Source: Linyphia triangularis (taxonomy: Eukaryota > Arthropoda > Arachnida > Araneae > Linyphiidae). Taken from it: a DNA stretch of 64,000 bases. The translations under genes and the position numbers were made by a program. The notes beneath the pieces were generated by a model. That model made no database searches. It saw nothing but the letters and a program-made list of their open reading frames with translations, and was not told the origin of the DNA. The stretch covers positions 32,345,424 through 32,409,423 of the forward strand of contig OZ021733.1 of the NCBI GenBank assembly GCA_963978545.1. The letters run 5' to 3'. Position 1 is the stretch's first letter; the number at the start of each line of letters is the position of its first letter. Below are positions 55,545 to 64,000 of this stretch, in pieces.

Positions 55545-58500
55545 CCCCAAAGTTCCGAAAATTGGGCTAAAAGTGTTTAAAATTCAAAAATTCCTAAATA
55601 TTCCCATATTTCGTTTAACGATTGGGGGTAGTGGTTAAATGTTAGTATTGTTTAACAACAACAACTATAATTTTTTTAAAAATTATAGGTTAATATCTTC
55701 TGTCGCCTCAGTGAACCGGAAATTCCGAAAATTTGAATAAAAAGGAATACAATTCAATATAAATCAGCAGTCGCAGATTTCGTTGATCGTTTTGAGGTAA
55801 CGCGTAATAAAAATTACTTTTTCTAACAAAAAAAAGTATGCAAGAATTATTGTTTAATATCTTCTACCATACTGGGTTTGGCGTACTGCCAGAAAAGTAA
55901 AGTGGAACACCCCTATTTTCACCTCGACAAACAAATCGGAGCGACCAATAAATCACGTGATTATTTTCATTTTTTTTAGTATTTAGTCTAACTCTAGAAT
56001 ATTTTCTTTCAATTAGTTTCGATCTTCATATCAAACATATTTGCAGCAATGTAGTCGTTTCTTTTTAAGGAATTTTTTGACTCGTAGCTTAGTGTCGTAG
56101 TCATTTGTTAGTAAAAGATATTGGTAAATATTAGAAATGCAAGAATCATCGCATTCAAAGTTTTCAAGTCGACAAATTCTGAAATGCCCTATTTTTGGAA
56201 CACCGAAGGATTTTTCACGCATGCTGCCAACACATGAAGACGTCATAAGATGTTGCGCCTATGAGAGATGGCGTATTGGTAATGAAACTGATGGAAATAA
56301 AGAACCATGCTTCTCTTTTATTGCAGAAACTGTTGCTTTGAAAATTGAAAGTTTATACGTCGATTCATCCATTCCTTCTGTTTCACATAAGCGTGTTTGT
56401 GATATGATACACTCTTACCATAAAAAATATCGTTCAATCATGAAAAATATAAAACGTGTGGGAAGAAGCAAGACTGCTCTTGAAAATGTTGAGAACTTTA
56501 AAACGGAAGCAAAGAAACTATTCGACATATCTTCCTGTAAATGCGCTATTTTGAAGGAGTGTATCTGTCCAAAAGAGAGCAAAGTTCCGCCAAATGAGCA
56601 GGCGTTCCTCAAAGACCAAAGAACGGAAAGAAAAATGTTCATTGGAAGTGTTGATGTACTCGAAACAAAACGACTTCAGAAACGTCAAATGCGAGTACAA
56701 CAAAATGCTGTGCAAAGTAAAAAAAAAGGTGTGTCCTACTTCTGTTTCAAGCTTTACTCTGGAAAATGAAGATATGATGGAGGTGGAGGTGGAGGCGGAG
56801 GTGGGTACCAAAGACGCGCCCTACACACCGTTTCTTCAGCAGGATTCAAGGAGTCTTCAGATGCGTGTAAAATTGGACAGCACAATTATTGCCAGTCAAA
56901 GATATGGTGTTTCTAACAGAGCCACGGCTACTATTGCATCGAGTGTTATGAAAGATTTGGGTTTAATACCGGAATCGAATTCCAGTCTCGTCACAGACAA
57001 AAACAAAGTATGGAGGGAAAAATCAAGAATTTACAAGCAAATGGTATCAAAATTAAATGAAAATCTTTCCAATCTGGCCTTTATTTTGATGGCCGGCATG
57101 ACAAAACTTTAACATCAGAAACACTCGAGGGAAAGCAGTTCCAAAGAACAATTACAGAAGCGCATTACTGTATTGTATCGGAGCCTGGTTCTTCGTACGT
57201 GGGGCATGTTACTCCTGAAAGTGGATGTAGTCTTCATGTATCGAACAGTATTTACGAATACGTAACAAGTACTTTTTTGGATGATTTTAGCAAGCTCACA
57301 GTTGTCGGGTGTGACGGCACTGTGGTGAACACAGGAATGTTTACTGGTGTAATTGGCAGGCTTGAAATGAAACTTCAGAGACCACTCCAATGGATTGTCT
57401 GTTTACTTCATTTTAATGAGTTGCCATTACGACACTTATTCCAGTCAATAGACGGCAAGTCTTCTGGCCCTTCATCTTACACTGGAGACATTGGACGAAA
57501 ACTTAAAGAATGTGAAAAACTTTCAGTCGTTGCTTTTAATAATATTAAATGCGAGTTGCCACACATTGATAGTAGATTACTCAGTTTAGATCAGAAATAC
57601 TTATTCGATATTTGCACTGCCATTAGTTCTGGCATTTGCAGTTTAGATCTAGCTAACCGAGAACCGGGAACGTTGAATTTGGTCCGCTGGCTAACAACTG
57701 CAAATCGAAAACTGAGGTTATATATATCTACATCAGACCCATCAAATAAGCTACTAACTTTAGTTGAATTCATTCTAAGACGAGTCTATGCACCCTCATG
57801 GTTCCGAATTAAGATTAATCACTCCATAAAAGACGGTCCTTGACATCTGTGGCATTTCATAAGCTCATCTCGGTACTTGCCTAAGAAGTATTGTGACGTA
57901 ATCGATCCAGTTATTTCTCGAAACGCTTATTTTGCTGCTCCAGAAAACATGCTTTTGACCATGTTAACTGATGAAAGATGTCATATCAGAATCATTGCAG
58001 CTCGAAGAATAATAAAGGCAAGAGAAATTAGCCGAGGTGTACGCAGATTCGTTATTCCTGATATCAATTTTGATGCTGAAGACTACATTGATCTCATTGA
58101 CTGGAAAAATTGTTTTGTGACATCGCCGCCAGTTCTCCGAGATATAAGTTCTCAAGATCTTTTGAAAATGACAGAGGACGGTATGCCGTAGGCCTGCTGG
58201 TACTTCATACAATTTCCTTCACATACACAAGCAGTCAAGCGAATTGTGAAACTTGTCACGGCAGCCTCCTAGAAAACAGTTGGGCCTGAAAACAGGGATA
58301 AATTCATAAGAGCTACTCTAGAATCCAGATAAAACATGTCGAAATTCGAGACAAAAAAGGATTACAAGTAGTAATGCTATCGTCACTTGTATATTTGTAA
58401 GGCAATAAAATTTCTGATCCCTTTAAAATGAGGTAAGTGTGACGTGTATTTTTTATTTATTTTTTTGAAATTTAGCCTTTTATTTTCCAAAATTTGGTGT

Positions 58501-58700
58501 TGCTGAGGTAGCAGAAGATATTAACCTATAATTATAAAAAAAAATTATAGTTGTTGTTGTCAAAAATAGTAACTAGTAAGCACCATCCTTAAACTTACAG
58601 CGAAATCTGGAATTTTTTATGAATTTTTGAATTTTAATCACTTTTAGCCTAAGTTTCGGAACTTTCGCGAACTCTCACGAGTACAAATATAATTTATTTA
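55545..58700 (+). mobile_element. Unclassified DNA transposon, decayed
   Basis: Left (about 55545-55705) and right (about 58492-58690) flanks are inverted copies of each other, about 65-75 percent alike by eye; shared blocks include AACAACAACTATAATTTTTT, TTATAGGTTAATATCTTCTG and CTAAAAGTG-TTAAAATTCAAAAATT. Between them lies one plus-strand protein in pieces. The outermost left sequence (55411-55540) has no partner on the right, so the true termini and target duplication could not be set. Confidence 0.65.
56137..58191 (+). pseudogene. Putative transposase of an unnamed family, broken
   Basis: The protein runs from MQESSHSKFSSRQIL through a Cys-rich block (SCKCAILKECICPKESKVPP), a conserved FLKDQRTERKMFIGSVD segment, then EPGSSYVGHVTPESGCSLHV, VVGCDGTVVNTG, QWIVCLLHFNELPLRHLF and LVRWLTTANRKLRLYIS, ending LLTMLTDERCHIRIIAARRI. 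The reading frame changes at an A-run near 56718 and again near 57085, and TGA at 57841 interrupts it before the last 110 codons. I recall such proteins as uncharacterised predicted proteins in many invertebrates but know no superfamily name. The Asp in GCDGT and those after it could be part of an RNase H-like core; this is a guess. Confidence 0.6.
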
Positions 58701-61064
58701 TTATTATTATTATTATTATTTTCCAAAACGTTCATTTTAAGATTCTGTCGCTATACATTTGTTCAATTGTATTTAAGGGGAAATATTTCTTAGAATATAT
58801 TAAGGGGTGATTTTTAGTTTAAAAAAATCGCATTATTATTATTATTATTATTTTTTTTTTATATATATTTGCAGTCTCTATTAATTACTTTTACGAATTC
58901 CTTTTAATATTAAAATGTAAAAAATGTTCTTAACTTTTCTTTTCCTTGATTTCAAGCATTTGGGAAAAAGAATATTTGAATAAAATTCAAAATGTTTTCA
59001 ATTTTATCAATTTTTTTTTTTTATTTTAATTTAATATAATACATTAATTTAAAAAAAAATATGGACATTTCAATGCATTTAAAATTTTATTAAGACTTAC
59101 GACTTTTGAAAATTGTTCAACAAAGTTCTGTGGTATTAAACCTACTTTTTTTCTTTCTTAGTGACATTACTTAATTCTTATCTATTCAGAGTCGGTAAAA
59201 TAAAGACTTTTGTTATACAATAATCATGTTTTTCACAACTGTTTTTTAGTCCACGATTAAAACGTCCAGAATATTTAAAAATGTTTTCCAATTTTTTATG
59301 TTATTGATTTTTCAACTAATACAAGTTCATTTGTTGCACATCAAAGTTTAAAATAACACATTTTAAAATAACATTGTCCTAATTTAATTGCTTCTTTCAA
59401 AAAAGTTACATTAACCATTGTTGAGAAACATTTTAGATTTTGCTCATAATGGAAAACGCAATATATAAAGTGTAATATTACATTTCCAAGTTTCACTAGA
59501 GAATAGTAGGCATTTGAGAAAAAATAGTAGACATGATCTTAAAGATCGCGTGAGAGAATAGGGTTATTTTCTCTAGATGTCGCCAATACCACTTTACCTC
59601 CCAGTAGTAAACAGTCTCCTAAAAGAAACATTTGCCCTGGGGTGAGACGGGGAAGAAATTACAAAGCGATGTGAGAGGTTATCTATGTCCCTCGATGACT
59701 CTGTCAAAAATTCTACAATCGACAAGACCCAGGGGGTGGCCATAAACTAATTGAGTCTCGAGTTGGAATTTCAATGTCAGGTGGTTTACTAATGACGCTT
59801 TCCATGAATAGCTTCAAAACGGTCATTCTCCAAACCATTGCTTGGGGGGGGGGGGGGCTTCGTTTGCAGGATGTGATGGGGTGGTCCAATAGGAAATGTC
59901 TAAAGACACAGACTTACAAATACATGACATCCAGATAGAAGATATATGGATACAGTTCACAATTTTAACCATTGTTGCGTTGGTGCTGTACTTAATACTC
60001 TTCGTGGTACTGCGATAATTTTTTTTTTCATTTAAATTAATTCCTAGTTTACTTTACGGTATTTTGGCAGTATTGGTGATAATTGTGGTGAGTGATAAAG
60101 TTCAGATTGTTTATACATATATATAAATAAATTTGTGGCTACCATATTAATTCTGTTGAATCCCCATCGAGATTTTAACCAGACGATAAACTAGAAATGA
60201 AGAAAAATAGGTTTTATTTGGAGCTACCTAAATTTTTCATAGTCCAATGAAGTAAGAAAAATAGTATTTAACAAAACATTATTGTATATCTATTTTCAAT
60301 TGCTAACTAAACTCTGATAATGAAGTATTTTTTTATTTGATATTTGTTTAAAAACCAAATTAATTAACTAAATTAAAATAATGTATCAGTATTTTATCCT
60401 TTGTAAGATATATTTTATTTTAATATTGCTTTCTGAACAAAAGTTTTAGAACACTTTTTCGCAGCGAAGGAAATGTGAATCCTCTAATACTTAATAATTT
60501 AATTTTTTTATATACATTTATTATCCAAAACAAAGCATTAATTCAAACATTAATTAAAGTAAATTAAAATGTTTTTAAATGATTATAAGTATTTTTTTTT
60601 CACTTTCATACAAATATTAAAAAGTTGTTTTAACTTATTTTATTCTATCTTTTAACTTTTATTGAAACGAAAAAATTAAAGCAATGCATTGGATTTCTTC
60701 AATTAGTTGTAAAGAATATTAGAAAAATTATCAAGGGGCTCATCTTGACTCAGATGTTGACTCTCTGTGAACTTCAACTGTCACTCTAACTGCACATTAC
60801 ATTTCCTTCTTTGGTTTTTAATTTTAAAGCTTGAAAGTTTCAAAAAAAAAAAAAAAATAGGCCGTAGTATTCTTTTTACTAACTGTAATTAGTTATCTAC
60901 TGGTACTCCAATATTTACTTTTGCTATGTGATTGAAAATAAGGTTGTTTTATTTAGTAACTTGATATTTATCAATAAATTAAGCTTTTGATATATTAAAT
61001 TTTAATTTCTCTCTTCTTTTGCTTTCTTTTGTTAACTAATAGCCATTTATAAATTTTAGGGTTT
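58701..61064. other. Non-coding, AT-rich with (ATT)n tracts
   Basis: (ATT)n microsatellites near 58700-58720 and 58833-58850, long A/T runs, and a run of 14 G near 59845. No gene recognised. Confidence 0.45.
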
Positions 61065-61078
61065 ACCAACATATTTAT

Positions 61079-61259
61079 GACCAAACGGTATAGTGGTTAG
61101 CGTGCTGGCTTCTAGACCGCGAGGTTGCGGGTTCGAGTCCCGTGTAGGCATGGGTGTTTGTAAATGTATGTTGGTTTGTTAAATGACGAAATGTTTCGGC
61201 GCATTATAGCCCTCGTGTTGCTGACGGCGCCAGATAATCTGAATACAACCAACCAACCA
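61079..61259 (+). repeat. tRNA-derived SINE with 14-bp target duplication
   Basis: A tRNA-like head with A box TAGTGGTTAGCGTGCTGG and a perfect B box GGTTCGAGTCC, a unique body, and a tail of (ACCA)n repeats. The direct repeat ACCAACATATTTAT flanks it at 61065-61078 and 61260-61273. The exact duplication points to a fairly recent insertion. Pol III could transcribe it. Confidence 0.88.
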
Positions 61260-61273
61260 ACCAACATATTTAT

Positions 61274-63705
61274 TAAAATTTTCGATATTTTATAATTAGT
61301 TTCCATATTTATACTTGAATTTTATAAAATATAAATTACCATCGTTAAAAATAGAGGACCCCTTAAAATGGAAGGCGGTAGCAGTTTATTAAAGAGAAGG
61401 GTGAGGGGTGCTTATATTATCTTCTTTTATAGTTAAAAAGTCCCTTTGACCGCCTCTGGCAATGATCAGTTAAAACTGTTTCACTTACAGCGTTGCTACC
61501 CACAGCAACGTTAAATTTACTGAACCACAGTCCATAAAGAATTTATGCATTCACGTCCAATTATATTTTATTTATTTTGATTAAAACAATTTCAGCACCA
61601 GGAATGAATTTCAACCATGATTGATTAAATAGGATTTATTTGTATTCCAAAGCGATTATAGAAGTGTGAGTAAAAACGATCGTTTTGTGGCAGTGAGAGC
61701 CCCAAAGCTTCAATAGAATGCAATGTCATCGACAATGAAACTACCCGCCAAGTTTCAGCCAGATATAGGATTACAGCAAGTGGGTTATCAAGCCTTTTCA
61801 AATTTTCCCGGCCGGTACAAAACACACACACAAAATCGAAGTTAATATAAAGGATTTAAAAATCAAGGCAGATGAAACAAGTCAGTAATCCATTTTTGCT
61901 TGGAATTAACGTATATATTTCAGTTCATTCTTTCTTAAATTCAAGATTTTTCTCTTCTTTTTGGGCGAAGTCGAGTCCATGTTTTCCCAATATAGTACAT
62001 CAAAAGCAAAGGCAAAGGAGTTTTTAACACGACACATAATCGTGAAAAGTTAACTACAAAAGATGCTATCTACCTCAGTTGGATACGAGAGAACAGAGAA
62101 CGTTAACAAGAGCTCGATGCAAATGTAACTGTGACCCATTATGTGGATCTCTCCAATGAGGAACTTTCACGTTTTTTGGTTTTATTTTTAAATAAAAGTA
62201 GAGAAAAAATCATGAAAAACAATACCATTCTTTCAAAAATTTGAGCTCAGATAGATAGTTAAAAAAATATTTAGTTTTTCATTTTACGATTTGGCGGGGA
62301 AAAAGCCACTTTTGCGTCAAACGTCAACGCGCAGATAATGAACCAAAAACCTGTTTTAGACGAGGAAACAGTGAAGTTTCTCCTTCTTTTTGCGACTTTA
62401 TCTCTGCGTAACCACGTCACGGTTTTTTTTAATGCGTTTTTGGTCACGTGACTTTTGCTTTTGTTAGCGCGCAAGCGCCATTGTATCGCCAAATCCAATT
62501 GGCGACCGGCCAACTTCGCCAACAGAGGAAAGAGTTAACTAACTCGATCCTTCGAGACCATTCTCAGCTTGGATAGCGTACCTTGTGAGCGGGCTTACGG
62601 CCCCATCTTCTCATTCTCTAATACTGCAATAGTCTTTACTCAAGTTAATGTTTATTCAAGTTTAATAAACCAGCAGAAAAGACATCTACGGTCCGTCGTT
62701 ATTTCAATGACAAACATTCACACTCGTTCACTATTTCACAACGAACAGCTTTGATTTAAGCTAATTTCAAACTCGATTTTATTAATTGAAAGCATAAAGA
62801 TAAAAAATAATTGCACTGCTCAAATATATTCGATGGATAACACTAGAAAATACAAAAAAAAAATTCATTTTCCTTACTCATGCAAGTTCCTCATTGCACA
62901 TTCTTGTTGTTCCATATTTCGACTGAGAAGATACCAGGGAGCGCTGACTTTAAGTTGGTATTTGAGATTAATGTTACCAGTCTACCCCACTCATTTCTGT
63001 GTTTCTTCGCCGTTTCTTTATTTTTCAAGGTTTGAGATTAAGCAGTAAGTTTGTTATGAGTTTACCCAAAAAAAAAGAATGTATCACCATTTATTGTTTT
63101 AGTTTATTCTTGGGTTGAATTAGTTAGAACTTTAAGATCCGCAAATATCCATAAGAAGAGCCATATGCGGCTCCGGCGTCGTGGTCTAATGGCCCTTGTT
63201 ATATACTATACACATCTCTATTTATAACCCCTTCCCCCTAATTTTCAAATTAATAGCTGCTGTGGAAATATTACCTTTTTAGAATGGACAGCAGTATATG
63301 TATATGGGGATATAAGGGGAAGGGGGGGGGGGGTATCGGGGCCCGAGGTGCAGTTGCATAAGGGCCCGAAAATCCTGTCAGCGGCCCTGGTGGCGATCCG
63401 ATACAACTTTTTTTAAAGGGGGGATGGTACCACTGAAAATACCGACAATAAATGAAAATTTGTCTTTTAATTTTATTAATCTATAATAATAAAAAAGAGT
63501 CTGTCTGTGGATCTATTTAAAGGGACTTCCAATCGATGTAGAATTTAAAATTTTCTCCACAAATAATCTTGACCTTCTAATTGTATCTTTAATAAACATC
63601 AGAGTGTTAAAATTTTAATAAGTTTTTTTTTTATGAATTTTTTAAAGAAAATTTTGTTTTCTTACGAAAACGTCATTTCTTTCGGGAGTTATACTGACAA
63701 AAGAC
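61274..63705. other. Non-coding right end, possible old repeats
   Basis: Nothing with clear coding signal. The stretch 62285-62520 (GATTTGGCGGGGAAAA, CGCCAAATCCAATTGGCGAC) resembles the inner GGCGA/TCGCC sequence of the nested MITE region near 14350-14460. A GGGCCC-rich patch lies at 63330-63395. Confidence 0.4.
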
Positions 63706-63760
63706 CATCGATATAGATAAACAACTGGATAGACTGCTTAACGCTGGGGAAACGAGCTGT
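63706..63760 (+). repeat. End copy of the 5.6-kb MITE family
   Basis: ACCATCGATATAGATAAACA followed by ACTGGATAGACTGCTTAACGC matches the terminal repeat of the element at 5623-5959, including the part beyond the TIR on its right arm. The other end is not seen before the window closes. Confidence 0.7.
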
Positions 63761-63857
63761 TGCCACCGCGGATGCTTGAATGGAGGAATTTGTATTGCCG
63801 ATGTGGATTTTCTTCGATCTTTATGGTATATTCGCGTTACTTTTAATATTTAGCAAG

Positions 63858-63885
63858 CAAAAAAAAAAAAAAAAAAAAAAAAAGA
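63858..63885. repeat. Poly-A tract
   Basis: A run of about 25 A followed by GAAAGAAAGAATAAGAATAA. It could be a retroposon tail or a microsatellite. Confidence 0.5.
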
Positions 63886-64000
63886 AAGAAAGAATAAGAA
63901 TAAAACATATTAAAAGAAAATAGTTTAACCAATAAATAAAACTGATCAAAATAATTATAAATATAGGATTTGTATATTTGGAACAAACATTTGAGATTAG

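Noticed and set aside
61625..61831. 68-codon minus-strand ORF (LAETWRVVSLSMTLHSIE)
   Set aside because: It looks protein-like and may recur as a repeat, but I could not link it to any family or to a neighbouring open frame.
62271..62522. Minus-strand 83-codon ORF, basic
   Set aside because: It overlaps GGCGA/TCGCC inverted sequence resembling a MITE interior; basic composition is a by-product.
1..64000. CRISPR arrays, operons with ribosome binding sites, riboswitches
   Set aside because: No direct-repeat/spacer pattern or bacterial signals; the window is eukaryotic.

Overview
The window is nuclear DNA of an invertebrate animal. Spliceosomal introns, a split host gene of metazoan type, two BEL/Pao retrotransposons, several cut-and-paste transposons, tRNA-derived SINEs and an integrated Polinton/Maverick all point that way. 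The TE mix and AT-rich long introns fit an arthropod, perhaps a chelicerate, but the sequence alone does not fix the taxon. There is no sign of a bacterial or organellar origin.

Left part (1-34470). The 3' part of a BEL/Pao element (1-4923) is followed by one recognisable host gene on the minus strand, an AUP1-like lipid-droplet/ERAD acyltransferase-fold protein. Its first five coding exons lie at 32280-32210, 21669-21532, 17115-16968, 13394-13274 and 6826-6717, and all splice phases agree. The C-terminal half is not visible. The introns hold a second, internally deleted BEL/Pao with matching LTRs and a 5-bp target duplication (23977-28294), a hAT element with an 8-bp duplication (8844-11336), a decayed Tc1/mariner copy, two related 1.2-1.4 kb elements with 6-bp duplications (one carrying a nested MITE), and SINEs. 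A degenerate G-rich minisatellite lies upstream of AUP1.

Centre (34477-53472). An 18,996-bp Polinton/Maverick has long TIRs built from ~155-bp tandem units full of TGACGTCA octamers. Plus-strand genes are an AlkB-like dioxygenase fused to an unknown C-terminal domain, and an intron-containing protein-primed DNA polymerase B with N-terminal C2H2 zinc fingers. The minus-strand block holds a chromodomain integrase, penton-like minor capsid protein, basic virion protein, major capsid protein, adenovirus-type cysteine protease, A32-type packaging ATPase, a small basic protein and a coiled-coil protein. Small TATA boxes and TAATG stop/start overlaps sit at gene junctions. Polymerase, major capsid protein, protease and the last minus-strand gene are broken; integrase, ATPase, penton, both small virion proteins and the AlkB-like gene are open. 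The polymerase is split by a 2,008-bp P-superfamily element (8-bp duplication, THAP exon), and a TTAA MITE lies downstream of it.

Right part (53473-64000). Repeat-derived DNA: a GGGCCC-rich repeat zone, a degenerate transposon of a family I cannot name (about 55.5-58.7 kb, one long broken protein), a SINE with a perfect 14-bp target duplication, and a half copy of the MITE seen near 5.8 kb.
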